64,000 nt of DNA from positions 1 through 64,000 of the forward strand of contig JAEZRP010000013.1 in the NCBI GenBank assembly GCA_023444095.1, read 5' to 3'. Within the stretch, counting starts at the first letter, position 1. Each line of letters starts with the position of its first letter. Source of the DNA: Bacillota bacterium (GTDB taxonomy: Bacteria; Bacillota; Clostridia; Christensenellales; Aristaeellaceae). The translations under genes and the position numbers were made by a program. This document shows, in pieces, positions 35,312 to 44,130 of the stretch. Below the pieces are notes generated by a model. It made no database searches and was not told where the DNA came from. It saw only the letters and a list, made by a program, of their open reading frames with translations.

Positions 35312-35794
35312 TTACAGCTTTTTCAGCATCCCGCATGCGTGAAACGCCGCGTTCGGGATGGAAAACGGTTCGCCCGGCACGAAGCCTTGCGCCTCGTACC
35401 ACTTCTTGAGTACCGCGTTTTCGTCAACCACGCCCAAACCGATTTCCGAAAGGCCCATTCCCCGGGCTGCGTCGCACGCCGCATCCATCAGGAGCCGTCC
35501 ATATCCTCTGTGCCTGTAGGCCGGGTCGACGGCGAGCCGGGCAACTTCATAACTGTCTCGATACGGCGCGACGGCGACGAAGCCGACCAACTTCCCGTCT
35601 TCCCGGATGCCCATGCAATGCGCATTCGGCTTGTCGAGCTGGACAAGCAGCCTTTGGTCCTCGATGAATGCCGGGTAGATCGGGCTATTCTCGCGCGTGA
35701 AGCCCATCCGGTCCGCAACCTCCGAAAACGCCAGCCGAATGAGATCGCCCACCGGGCCGACTTCTTCCCGAATGTCAATCTTCTCGATTTTCAT
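35312..35794 (-). CDS. GNAT acetyltransferase, tandem copy 2
   Basis: 160 residues, the paralogue of the gene at 34812-35294. The acetyl-CoA loop reads YRHRGYGRLLM. Differences from copy 1 cluster at about residues 34-62 (substrate-side helix), suggesting a changed substrate. The ATG at 35794 has GGAGG eight bases upstream. It overlaps the end of the DUF188 gene by 20 bp, so the three genes form one leftward unit. Confidence 0.85.
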   Translation of the reverse strand: MKIEKIDIREEVGPVGDLIRLAFSEVADRMGFTRENSPIYPAFIEDQRLLVQLDKPNAHCMGIREDGKLVGFVAVAPYRDSYEVARLAVDPAYRHRGYGRLLMDAACDAARGMGLSEIGLGVVDENAVLKKWYEAQGFVPGEPFSIPNAAFHACGMLKKL

Positions 35795-36236
35795 TTTGCA
35801 CCTCCGCAATCAGCCGCTCAAGCGACTCTACATACCGCCTGTCGTCCTCTGGCGTGCGCTTTTTCGGTCCCTTCATGTGGTTCCTGGAGGACGCCCGCCG
35901 CGCCTCCTTCTTCATGTGGCGCTCGGCGAGCAGGCCGTCGATGTTGTGTTCCGTATACCACATCCCGCTCTGGTGGATCGCCTGCGCGCCCTTGCCGAGG
36001 GCCATCGCCGCGACGCCGTAGTCCTGCGTGACTACGATATCGCCCTTCCGGCAGCGGTTCACGAGCGCGAAGTCCACCGCGTCCGCGCCCGCGCCGATCA
36101 CCACGACTTCTGAAGTATCAGTCGTCATCACGTGGTTTGTGTCGCAGATCAGAACGACCGGGATGCCGCGCCGCCGCGCAACCTGTTCCGTCTCGGGCAC
36201 GACCGGACACGCGTCCGCGTCGACGTATATCTTCAT
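35775..36236 (-). CDS. YaiI/YqxD family (DUF188) protein
   Basis: 153 residues. The MKIYVDADACPV start, later D-T-N-H, GADAVDFALVN and DIVVTQDYGVA match the DUF188 PIN-like fold, with acidic residues that may bind metal as in nucleases. No function is established for the family. GGGGAGG precedes the ATG. It is first in a unit with the two GNAT genes and lies just downstream of the transketolase terminator. Confidence 0.88.
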   Translation of the reverse strand: MKIYVDADACPVVPETEQVARRRGIPVVLICDTNHVMTTDTSEVVVIGAGADAVDFALVNRCRKGDIVVTQDYGVAAMALGKGAQAIHQSGMWYTEHNIDGLLAERHMKKEARRASSRNHMKGPKKRTPEDDRRYVESLERLIAEVQNENRED

Positions 36237-36253
36237 GAAACCCTCCCCTATGC

Positions 36254-36291
36254 AAAAAGGCGCTCCGAGGACATCCCCGGAACGCCTTTTT
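36254..36291 (-). terminator. Intrinsic terminator of the transketolase gene
   Basis: Minus-strand stem of about 14 bp (36254-36267 with 36278-36291) with flanking A and T runs. One pair is G-U only in the minus-strand RNA (a C-A mismatch on the plus strand), which shows it serves leftward transcription. Confidence 0.85.
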
Positions 36292-36298
36292 GGATCGC

Positions 36299-38278
36299 TT
36301 ACTTGCCGAGCACCTTTTTGGCCGTCTCGGCGACGTTCTCCGCCGTGAAGCCGAACTCCTTGAACAGTACCTTGTAGGGAGCCGACGCGCCGAAGTGATC
36401 GATGCCGACCACGGCTCCGTCGAGGCCCACGTACTTGTGCCAGCCGAAGGTAGCCGCAGCCTCGACCGCCACGCGCGCGCGCACGGCGTTCGGAAGCACG
36501 GACTCCCTGTACTCCGCCGACTGTGCCTCGAAGAGCTCGAAGGAAGGCATGGACACCACGCGTGCGTCGACGCCCTCCGCCTTAAGGAGCACCTGCGCGG
36601 CCACGCACTGCTCCACCTCGGAGCCGGAGGCCATGAGGATCGCGTCGGGCGTCGCTTTCTCGGAATCGGAGATCACGTAGCCGCCCTTGAGCGCATCCTT
36701 GCCGGACTTCTCGTAGAGGGGCAGGTCCTGACGGGTCAAAACCAGCGCGACGGGCTGATCGGCGGTCATCGCGGCATACCAGCCCGCGGCAACCTCGCGG
36801 CTGTCGGCGGGGCGATACACGATGAGCCCGGGCACGGCGCGCAGGCCCGCGAGATGCTCGACGGGCTGATGAGTCGGGCCGTCCTCGCCCACGCCGATGG
36901 AGTCGTGCGTGAGGATGTAGGGGACGCCCAAGCCCATGATCGCCGACATGCGCATGGCATTCTTCATGTAGTCCGAGAAGACGAAGAACGTGGCGCAGTA
37001 AGGACGCAGGCCGCCATGGAGCTTGAGGCCGTTCGAGATCGCGGCCATCGCGTGCTCGCGCACGCCGAAGTGGACGTTCGCGCCTTCGGGCGTCTCGGCG
37101 GAGAAGTCGCCCTTGCCCTTCATGTTGCTCTTATTGGAAGGCGCGAGGTCGGCGGAGCCGCCGAACAGGTTCGGGACGCGCGCCGCCAGGCGGTTCAGCA
37201 CCTCGCCGGAGGAGTTGCGCGTCGCGGCCTTGCCTTCGAACTTCCAGAAGTCCTCGTCGGAAAGAAGGTCCACGGGCAGCTCTTCGGAGAAATATCCCTC
37301 CCACGTCGCCTTCATCTCGGGGTACGCCTCAAAGTACTTTTTGAGCTTCTCGTTCCACTGGTCCTGCGCGCACTTTCCGCGCGCCTGAGTCTCGGCGGTC
37401 GCCTCATAGACCTCGTCCGGCACGCAGAAGGGCTCCTCACAGGGCCAGCCGAGCATTTTCTTGGTCGCCGCGACGTTCTCCTCGCCGAGGGGCTCGCCGT
37501 GGGCGGAAGCCATGCCGGCCTTAGGCGAGCCGTAGCCGATGGCGGTGTGGCACACGATGAGGGTGGGCTTATCGGACTTCTTGGCGAGAGTGATGGCGGC
37601 GTTCACCTGCACGTAGCAGTTCGCGTCCAAAACATCGATTACGTTCCAGCCGTAGGCGCGGAAGCGCGCGGGCACGTCCTCGCGGAAGGAGAGGTCGGTC
37701 GAGCCCTCGATGGAGATCTCATTGTCATCGTAGAGCGCGATGAGTTTGTTGAGCTTCAGGGTGCCCGCGAGCGAGCACGCCTCGTGGGAGATGCCCTCCA
37801 TCATGCAGCCGTCGCCGAGGATGGTATAGGTGTAATGGTTGACGACGTCGAAACCCTCTTTATTGAAGACCGCCGCGAGATGCCTCTCCGCCATCGCCAT
37901 GCCGACCGCGTTCGCGACGCCCTGTCCGAGCGGGCCGGTGGTCGTCTCAACGCCGCGCGTATGCTTGTACTCCGGGTGTCCGGGGGTCTTGGAGCCCCAC
38001 TGCCGGAAACCCTTTAAGTCCTCGATGGTCAGGCCGTAGCCGAACAAATGAAGGAGCGAGTAAATGAGCATCGAGCCGTGGCCGGAGGAAAGCACAAAGC
38101 GGTCGCGGTCGATCCACTTGGGATCGGCGGGGTTGTGCTTCATCTGCTTGCCCCACACGGCATATGCCATCGCGGCGGAGCCCATCGGCATGCCGGGGTG
38201 CCCCGACTTCGCCTTCTGCACGGCCTCTGCCGACAAGACGCGGATGGCGTTCACGACCAACTGTTCCCTGTTCATCAT
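36299..38278 (-). CDS. tkt: Transketolase
   Basis: 659 residues, full length. TPP-dependent transfer of two-carbon ketol units in the pentose phosphate pathway. [14 protein letters not shown], the TPP motif [13 protein letters not shown]...(N) DDNEIS, and [14 protein letters not shown] are all intact. Of three possible ATGs (38284, 38278, 38275) the second has AAGGAG six bases upstream. Its own promoter and terminator make it monocistronic. Confidence 0.95.
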   Translation of the reverse strand: MMNREQLVVNAIRVLSAEAVQKAKSGHPGMPMGSAAMAYAVWGKQMKHNPADPKWIDRDRFVLSSGHGSMLIYSLLHLFGYGLTIEDLKGFRQWGSKTPGHPEYKHTRGVETTTGPLGQGVANAVGMAMAERHLAAVFNKEGFDVVNHYTYTILGDGCMMEGISHEACSLAGTLKLNKLIALYDDNEISIEGSTDLSFREDVPARFRAYGWNVIDVLDANCYVQVNAAITLAKKSDKPTLIVCHTAIGYGSPKAGMASAHGEPLGEENVAATKKMLGWPCEEPFCVPDEVYEATAETQARGKCAQDQWNEKLKKYFEAYPEMKATWEGYFSEELPVDLLSDEDFWKFEGKAATRNSSGEVLNRLAARVPNLFGGSADLAPSNKSNMKGKGDFSAETPEGANVHFGVREHAMAAISNGLKLHGGLRPYCATFFVFSDYMKNAMRMSAIMGLGVPYILTHDSIGVGEDGPTHQPVEHLAGLRAVPGLIVYRPADSREVAAGWYAAMTADQPVALVLTRQDLPLYEKSGKDALKGGYVISDSEKATPDAILMASGSEVEQCVAAQVLLKAEGVDARVVSMPSFELFEAQSAEYRESVLPNAVRARVAVEAAATFGWHKYVGLDGAVVGIDHFGASAPYKVLFKEFGFTAENVAETAKKVLGK

Positions 38279-38321
38279 AAGCATCTCCTTAAAACGATTT
38301 TAGAACGTTTTATGTACGAAT

Positions 38322-38349
38322 ATTATAGCATATCGCCCCGACAATACAA
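38322..38349 (-). promoter_or_regulatory. Promoter of the transketolase gene
   Basis: Minus-strand TATAAT at 38327-38322, preceded by TGC, and TTGTAT at 38349-38344 (16-bp spacer). A short inverted repeat AAAACG/CGTTTT (38291-38311) lies in the leader. Confidence 0.65.
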
Positions 38350-38386
38350 ACCGATTTCCCCAATCTTATCAAAAGCCCAACGCGCG

Positions 38387-39883
38387 CTACGCGTGCGCGG
38401 CGGCGGCCAGCGCGGAGAGGTCGGACGCGCAGTTCCCGTCGAGCAACCGGAACAGCTCGCCCAGGATCCGCACGACGCCGCCCGGCACGTCGCTCTCGGC
38501 GTTCAGAACCATGACCTCCGTGTCGTTCACTGACATGCGCAGCTGGAACCACGCGTTTTCGACGCCGCCGTCGAGGTTGAAAAGGATCCGGACACCCTCA
38601 CGGCTGTCGGTCGCGAGCCGCCAGCCCGCATTTTCCAGCGTGTGGGAGAGGATTCTCTCGATGATGTCGTTCGATTCCTCCGTCCAGTCTTCGTCGTCGA
38701 GCCGGAACCGGATCTCCGCCTGCTCCACGCTCTCCTGAAGGCATTCGAGGTAGTCGGAGACATTCTCTCCGAACCGCTTTTTATCATAGGCCTCGCACAC
38801 GATGCGCGTCGCGAGGTACATGCCGTCGTCGAGAAAACCGTTCTCACGGAACGCGGCGTGGCCGCTCGTCTCGATGGCGAGCGGGCAGTCGATCCCTTCC
38901 TCGTTGAGCCGCCTCGCCTCGTCGATCACGTTTCTCCGACCGCGCTTGAAGCGGTAGTGAACGCCGCCCCACTCGTTGATGAACCGCGAAAGCCCCGACG
39001 AGGTCACGGAGTCGGTTACGATGGTCGCGCCCGACTGCTTGTTGAGAAGGATCGCGGAAGCGAGCGCGATGAGTCGATTGCCCGTGATCGCGCGCCCGTC
39101 CCCAGCGACGATCGCCGCGCGGTCGCAGTCCGCGTCAAACAGCACGCCCAGATCTGCCTCGTTCTCCGTCACAGTCTTCGCGAGCGCCGAGAGCGCCGCA
39201 GGTTCCGAAACGGACGGCGCGTGCGCCGGAAAGGCGCCGTCGGGTTCGAGGTTGTAGCTTCCCGTCGTCTCCGCGCCCAGTTCCTCGAGAAAGTCCGCAA
39301 AGAAGCCGCCCGCACCACTTCCGGCGTCGACGATCACGTGAAGCCCCAGAAGCGGCTTCGGCGCGTCGTCCTCGAGCCGCTCCCGCGCCATGGCGGCAAG
39401 GCGCTCCCAGTAGAGAGCGATCGTATCGATCTTCGCCGCGAGCCGCACGGGCACCTGCGCGTCCGCCGCGCGCTCCACGATCTCCCGGACGTCGTCCGCG
39501 TCGGGCGAGCCGTCCCGCGTCTCCATCTCAAAGCCGTTCGTGCCGGCCGGTGCGTCGCCGGCGGTGATCATAACAGCGCCGTCCGCCTTCCTCTCCCCCG
39601 CGAAGATCGTCATGTAAAGGGCCGGCGCGGTTGAAAGTCCGCACTGGAGCACGTCGCAGTCAGCGGCGGTCAGCCCCGCGATGAGTGCCCGCTCGAGCCG
39701 CGGACCGGACGCGCGCGGGTCGCGGCCCACCGCCACCGTGAGGCTGTCCGGGGTCGTTCCGAGCCGCTTCGCGAGCCAGAGCGCAAACGCATACCCGAAT
39801 TTCGTCGCAAGCTCGTCCGTAAGCTCGGTCTCGTTGCCTCGTACATCGGTTCCGCTCAGGAGCTTCCGCCAGTCCGGGGTCAT
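38387..39883 (-). CDS. Phosphohexomutase-fold protein lacking the catalytic serine
   Basis: 498 residues with the four-domain alpha-D-phosphohexomutase layout: start loop GTDVRG (about 11-16), AVGRDPRASG (about 51-60), metal loop DADCDR (250-255) and sugar loop IETSGH. In active phosphomannomutase/phosphoglucomutases the phosphoserine sits in T-A-S-H-N/L-P; here the segment reads TAGDAPAGTNG (107-117), with Gly in place of Ser and no His. The metal and sugar sites are otherwise kept. It may be a sugar-phosphate-binding or regulatory relative. The ATG at 39883 overlaps the DUF2461 stop (ATGA); it is the last gene of the long leftward operon. Confidence 0.8.
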   Translation of the reverse strand: MTPDWRKLLSGTDVRGNETELTDELATKFGYAFALWLAKRLGTTPDSLTVAVGRDPRASGPRLERALIAGLTAADCDVLQCGLSTAPALYMTIFAGERKADGAVMITAGDAPAGTNGFEMETRDGSPDADDVREIVERAADAQVPVRLAAKIDTIALYWERLAAMARERLEDDAPKPLLGLHVIVDAGSGAGGFFADFLEELGAETTGSYNLEPDGAFPAHAPSVSEPAALSALAKTVTENEADLGVLFDADCDRAAIVAGDGRAITGNRLIALASAILLNKQSGATIVTDSVTSSGLSRFINEWGGVHYRFKRGRRNVIDEARRLNEEGIDCPLAIETSGHAAFRENGFLDDGMYLATRIVCEAYDKKRFGENVSDYLECLQESVEQAEIRFRLDDEDWTEESNDIIERILSHTLENAGWRLATDSREGVRILFNLDGGVENAWFQLRMSVNDTEVMVLNAESDVPGGVVRILGELFRLLDGNCASDLSALAAAAHA

Positions 39884-40560
39884 ATGGATCCTCCTTCTTC
39901 CGGGGTCAGGGTCATGATATATCGATACATGAGGGTAATGGTCTCGTATCCTCTGATGATCTCGTCGGCGAGCGCGGGCGACTTCAGAAGCGCCGCGTCC
40001 TTGACGCCGCGTTCCACGTAGAAGCCCTTGAGGTTGTACCACTCCCGCGCCTCAGGGTTCAGCTCCTCCGGAATCGCCATGCGCTTAAAGGCCTTCGTAT
40101 GAAGCGTAAAATCACCCTTCGCGGCGCGCCATGTCGCGAGAAACGGCTCCGGATTCTCCCGAAGCTGTCGTCGAAGGGCGTTCATGAGCGGACGGTTCTC
40201 GTCATAGAAGCCCATGCCGAAGGACGCGCCCTCGGCGGAGATGTCGAAGTAGACGCCGAGCGTCGTCGCGCGCTCCGCGCCGGGCCGTCTGAACGCGAGC
40301 CAGATGTAGTCGCGGTAGGGACTCTTGTCGTTCGAAAAGCGCACGTCGCGGTTGATGCGGGAGACGACCTTGTTGGGCCTACGCTCAAGGCCCGCGTCGA
40401 GCCTTTCCACCGCAGGCGCGAGCGCGGCAGCAAGCTCGATCGCGGGCGTGCGCACGGCGCGCTCGTACCATTCGCGGTTGTCCAGAAAGAATTCGCGGTT
40501 GTTGTTGAACCGGATCGCCATGAAAAACTCGAACGTCTCGTCCGTAAACCCGTTAAACAT
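39880..40560 (-). CDS. DUF2461 family protein
   Basis: 226 residues matching DUF2461 (TIGR02453): F-x-F-F-x-A-I-R-F-N-N-N-R-E-F at the start, RINRDVRFSNDKSPYRDYIW (about 68-87) and a G-F-Y-x-E-R-G late segment. The family is widespread and cytosolic; its function is unknown. It overlaps the adhesion-like gene upstream by 8 bp and the phosphohexomutase-like gene downstream by 4 bp. Confidence 0.85.
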   Translation of the reverse strand: MFNGFTDETFEFFMAIRFNNNREFFLDNREWYERAVRTPAIELAAALAPAVERLDAGLERRPNKVVSRINRDVRFSNDKSPYRDYIWLAFRRPGAERATTLGVYFDISAEGASFGMGFYDENRPLMNALRRQLRENPEPFLATWRAAKGDFTLHTKAFKRMAIPEELNPEAREWYNLKGFYVERGVKDAALLKSPALADEIIRGYETITLMYRYIMTLTPEEGGSI

Positions 40561-42214
40561 CGTCGCCTCCGCGCTTTTTCGGCTTGACCGGCCGCTTGAC
40601 CGGCTCGAATTTCGTCGTCTTGCCCAGTTCCTCGCGTCGGCGCTGCTTCTCCTTGTCGAGCTTCTGCCTGCGCGCCCGCCGCTCGCGGAAGTGGCTCGCG
40701 ATCAGGATCGCCGTGAGGATGATGAGGACCGCGCCCGCGATGCCGAGCATCCAGACGTAGGTGATCGAATCGTCCACGCTGCGCTTGATCCAGTCGACGA
40801 AGCCGCCCTCCTCCTCCACCGCGATTTCCGGGAGCGCGCCGCCGGAGGCGATCGTGATCTCGACGGGCTGGGAGAGGATTGTCACGCTCTGGCCGGAATC
40901 GTCCCGGTATGTGGCGGTGAAGATGAAGCGCGCGTCGTCCTTGACCTCGCAGATGACGTCGCGGTAGGTCGGATCGCCCGTCGGCACGAACGCGAAGGTA
41001 CGAATCTCGCCCATCGCCGCCTCGGAGAGCGTCACATCCCGCGCGGCGGCGTTGCCCGCATTCTCGATCGCGACCGTCACGCGCACCCCGCCGGGCTTTG
41101 AGATGACGGGCGTCGCCGCGACCGCCGTGATGGAAAGCTCGCTTTCCGCAAACCCGCCCGTGAGCGCGACGTGCGCGGTGTTCGTGACGGCCTCGATCCT
41201 GTCCCCCGTGGCGGCGACGCCCGCTACGCGAATGCGGTAGTCGGACGGCTGGCGCACGGGCCAACTGCACGTGAGCGTGATCGTCTGACCCGCCTTCACT
41301 TCCAAAGCGTCCGCGAGCACGGTGCCGTAGACGTCGTCGTTCACTTCGATTCCCGAAAAGTCGACGCCTCCGGCCGCGATGGTCAAAACGCCGTTCACCA
41401 TATCTCCCGATGTGGCGGCGTCCCGGTCGAGCGCGAGGCTTGCCGTGAGCCCCTCCTCCACGATCGCGATCTCCACGTCGTCGAGGGCCTTTGTCACGGC
41501 GTCCTCCGAGACCGCCTCGGCCACGTAGTTCACGCTTGCCTCCGATTGGGCGGCCTGATTCACCGTGACCCGGCTCGAGAATACCGCGGAAGCGCCGGGT
41601 TCGAGGGCATCCACGCGCCTCGTGTAATCGCCCAGCGAATCGCGTACGCGGATCTGCGTGAGCTCCACGTTTCCCGTATTGCGGATCCGGTAGGTTACGT
41701 TGACCGACGAACCTGCGACAACCGCGCGCGCTGAGATCTGACGCGTGAACTCGATGTCGGGTTTCGCCTCGCTCTTGATGATCGCGACCGGGACCGTGTA
41801 GTTGACCGGCGCGTCGTCGGAAGCGATGCCGTCGTGGCTGATGATGAAGGCGATCTCACCCGCGTCCAGCTCGGCCTGCGAGACGGCGTACGTGCGCGCC
41901 GGGAAAATCTGCGAACCGCCCGCCGGAATCTGCCCGAGGAGCTCGGTGTGGAGTCCGTCGGAGGAGGTGTACGTGATGTTGTTCGCGTCGTAGTCGGAAG
42001 GGTTCGAGATCGTGAAGGTAACGGAAACGTCCCCCGGCGCAACGAGCTCCGACGGCCTGACCGCCGCCTTGATCTCGAGGATGTGCCGGAGGGGCGGCGG
42101 CGTCTCCTCGGAAAATGCAATGCCCTGCGCGAAAAAAATCGCGCAGGTGATCGCCAGTATGAGGAGGGCAGCCGCCCCGCCTTTAAGCCTTGGTGACTTC
42201 GTAATTTTCGCCAA
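40553..42214 (-). CDS. Secreted, membrane-anchored protein with CARDB/NEW3-like beta-sandwich domains
   Basis: 553 residues. N-terminal signal segment (about 12-34), then about four repeated beta-sandwich domains with the V-T-F-T-I-x-N-x-x-D/G-x-x-x-A-x-N/D pattern (near 65, 170, 270, 375) typical of CARDB/NEW3/DUF11 domains, a single span (about 492-515) and a basic tail of about 40 residues. It should stand outside the membrane with its tail in the cytosol. The TTG start at 42214 lies inside the end of the cyclophilin gene, with GGTGG upstream; no ATG fits. The role is unknown; an assembly or adhesion scaffold is possible. Confidence 0.75.
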   Translation of the reverse strand: MAKITKSPRLKGGAAALLILAITCAIFFAQGIAFSEETPPPLRHILEIKAAVRPSELVAPGDVSVTFTISNPSDYDANNITYTSSDGLHTELLGQIPAGGSQIFPARTYAVSQAELDAGEIAFIISHDGIASDDAPVNYTVPVAIIKSEAKPDIEFTRQISARAVVAGSSVNVTYRIRNTGNVELTQIRVRDSLGDYTRRVDALEPGASAVFSSRVTVNQAAQSEASVNYVAEAVSEDAVTKALDDVEIAIVEEGLTASLALDRDAATSGDMVNGVLTIAAGGVDFSGIEVNDDVYGTVLADALEVKAGQTITLTCSWPVRQPSDYRIRVAGVAATGDRIEAVTNTAHVALTGGFAESELSITAVAATPVISKPGGVRVTVAIENAGNAAARDVTLSEAAMGEIRTFAFVPTGDPTYRDVICEVKDDARFIFTATYRDDSGQSVTILSQPVEITIASGGALPEIAVEEEGGFVDWIKRSVDDSITYVWMLGIAGAVLIILTAILIASHFRERRARRQKLDKEKQRRREELGKTTKFEPVKRPVKPKKRGGDDV

Positions 42215-42701
42215 AGGTTTCCACCGTGACCTTCTTCATGCGCTGGTCGGCGACGGGCCTGTCCTGCGCGCCCGTCCTGCACGCCGCCACGCGGTCGACG
42301 GCCTCCATGCCCTCCGTCACCTTGCCGAACGCTGCGTAGGAACCGTCCAAATGCGGTGCGTCTGCGTGCATGACAAAGAACTGGCTGCCCGCCGAGTCGC
42401 GCATCATGCTCCGCGCCATGGACAGCACGCCGCGCGTGTGCTTGAGCTTGTTCTTTTGAAAGCCGTTATCCGCAAACTCGCCCCGGATGGCGTAGCCCGG
42501 GCCGCCCATGCCGGTCCCGGTCGGATCACCGCCCTGAATCATGAAGCCGGGGATCACCCGATGGAAGATCAGTCCGTCATAGAAGCCCGACCCCGCGAGC
42601 GACACAAAATTCGCCACGGTGTTCGGAGCGACGTCGGGGTAGAGCTCCGCCTTGAATACGTCGCCGTTTTCCATCTCGAATGTCACGATTGGATTTCTCA
42701 T
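42183..42701 (-). CDS. Cyclophilin-type peptidyl-prolyl isomerase, cytosolic
   Basis: 172 residues, a bare cyclophilin domain without signal. The active-site strand FHRVIPGFMIQGGDP and the SAGSQFFV and LDGSYAAFGKV blocks are intact, so it should catalyse Xaa-Pro isomerisation. It is the third of three cyclophilin genes in a row and lies 12 bp after the membrane-anchored one. Confidence 0.93.
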   Translation of the reverse strand: MRNPIVTFEMENGDVFKAELYPDVAPNTVANFVSLAGSGFYDGLIFHRVIPGFMIQGGDPTGTGMGGPGYAIRGEFADNGFQKNKLKHTRGVLSMARSMMRDSAGSQFFVMHADAPHLDGSYAAFGKVTEGMEAVDRVAACRTGAQDRPVADQRMKKVTVETFGENYEVTKA

Positions 42702-42713
42702 CTTTTTCGTCTC

Positions 42714-43514
42714 CTAATTCTCTATTTTTTCAACCCTGTATTCGATTCCTCTGGTATCGACGGTAATCGACTCGATGACGACGTTCTCGACCGGCTTGTC
42801 GCCTGTCCCGGTTTTCACGGACGCGATCCGGTCCACTACGTCCATGCCGCCCGTCACCTCGCCGAACGCCGCGTACTGGCCGTCGAGGTAGGAAGCGTCG
42901 CCGTGCACGAGGAAGAACTGGCTCCCCGCCGTGTCGAAGCCGAGGCTCGAGCGCGCCATGGAGATGACCCCGCGCGCGTGCGTGAGCCGGTTGTCCACGC
43001 CGTTTTGGGTAAACTCGCCCTTGATCGCGTAGCCCGGGCCGCCGGTTCCGTCGCCCTTGGGATCGCCGCCCTGGATCATGAAGCCGGAGATCACGCGGTG
43101 AAACGTCAGGCCGTCATAGTAGCCGGTGTTCGCGAGTTCGACAAAGTTCGCCACTGTGTTCGGTGCGGCGGCCGGGTATAGCTCGACCGTGATCGCGCTG
43201 CCATCCGAAAGGGTGATGGTCGCGACCGGATCGTCCGCGCGCGCATAGTCGGAGTTTTTGGTGATCGCAGCCTGCGTCGCCTCGGCGGACGCGTCACCTG
43301 TGGGGATCGCGGTCGGGGAAACCGCGGACGCCGCGGACGCGGTCGGATTCGCTGTCGCGTTCCTCTTTGGCGCGTTGTAGAGGACCGCCACGATGGTGAC
43401 GAACAGAACGACGGCGAGCGTCGCGATCACGGCCGCTCGGATGATGCGCATGCGCACGATGCGTTCGGCCTGCTGCCTTCTCGTAAGGTTCGGATTGTCC
43501 TTCTTCGGGGCCAT
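42714..43514 (-). CDS. Cyclophilin-type peptidyl-prolyl isomerase, membrane-anchored
   Basis: 266 residues: a short basic N-terminus, one span (about 25-46), a Thr/Ala/Ser-rich linker (about 50-88) and a cyclophilin domain outside the membrane (about 95-262). FHRVISGFMIQGGDP and TAGSQFFLV keep the catalytic Arg, Phe, Met and Gln. The ATG at 43514 has AAGGAG seven bases upstream and follows the lipoprotein cyclophilin stop by one base. A likely role is folding of secreted proteins next to the Sec channel encoded in the same run. Confidence 0.92.
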   Translation of the reverse strand: MAPKKDNPNLTRRQQAERIVRMRIIRAAVIATLAVVLFVTIVAVLYNAPKRNATANPTASAASAVSPTAIPTGDASAEATQAAITKNSDYARADDPVATITLSDGSAITVELYPAAAPNTVANFVELANTGYYDGLTFHRVISGFMIQGGDPKGDGTGGPGYAIKGEFTQNGVDNRLTHARGVISMARSSLGFDTAGSQFFLVHGDASYLDGQYAAFGEVTGGMDVVDRIASVKTGTGDKPVENVVIESITVDTRGIEYRVEKIEN

Positions 43515-43515
43515 G

Positions 43516-44130
43516 TCAGTTCTCCTTTATCGTCTTCGGCTGATACTCGTATCCCATCGTGTCGACGCGGACGGTCTCGATGGTTGACTTCTTCACCGGC
43601 GCATAATGCGCATCCACGTGGACGGTCGCGATGGCGTCGAGCGTTTGAAAGCTTTCGTCGTCCATGAGCATTCCGAACGCGGCGTAGGACCCGTCGTACT
43701 CGGGGTAGCTTCCCTGCAGGATAAAAAACTGGCTTCCGGCGGAGTCGTAATCGGACTGCCGCGCCATGGAGATCACGCCGCGCACGTGCGAGACGGGATT
43801 CTTCACGCCGTTCTTGGAAAACTCGCCCTTGATGGAGTAGCCGGGCCCGCCGGTTCCGTCTCCCACCGGGTCGCCCGCCTGGATGAGACAGCCGGGCACG
43901 ACGCGGTAGAAGTCCATTCCGTCGTAGAAGCCGGAATTGGCGAGGCTCACGAAGTTCGCGACGGTGTTGGGCGCGTCCCGCACGTACAATTCCACGCGCA
44001 TGACGGAACCATCGTCCATCGCAAAGGTTGCGATGGGGTTCGGCACGTCCGCGTACCTGTCCTCCTTCTGGCATCCGGAGGCGCTCAGGCAGAGGAACGC
44101 AATCGTCAGAAGCGCCAGAAGCTTTTTCAC
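43516..44130 (-). CDS. Cyclophilin-type peptidyl-prolyl isomerase, lipoprotein
   Basis: 204 residues. Signal peptide with lipobox SASGC, giving a lipidated Cys at residue 19 or 20, followed by a cyclophilin domain. The active-site strand reads FYRVVPGCLIQAGDP: Arg and Gln remain, but the Phe is Cys and the Met is Leu, so activity may be reduced. The GTG start at 44130 overlaps the hemZ stop (GTGA), with GGAGG upstream. It is the first of the three tandem cyclophilins. Confidence 0.9.
   Translation of the reverse strand: MKKLLALLTIAFLCLSASGCQKEDRYADVPNPIATFAMDDGSVMRVELYVRDAPNTVANFVSLANSGFYDGMDFYRVVPGCLIQAGDPVGDGTGGPGYSIKGEFSKNGVKNPVSHVRGVISMARQSDYDSAGSQFFILQGSYPEYDGSYAAFGMLMDDESFQTLDAIATVHVDAHYAPVKKSTIETVRVDTMGYEYQPKTIKEN

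Larger units (their letters stand above)
34812..35794 (-). repeat. Tandem gene duplication (period 500 bp)
   Basis: Two 160-codon GNAT genes, 34812-35294 and 35312-35794, lie head to tail with a period of exactly 500 bp and align without gaps. Identity is highest in the central FSEVADR and C-terminal ENAVLK-WYEAQGF regions. Confidence 0.8.

Noticed and set aside
36290..38017. 575-codon plus-strand frame opposite transketolase
   Set aside because: Antisense shadow with biased composition; transketolase motifs are complete on the minus strand.
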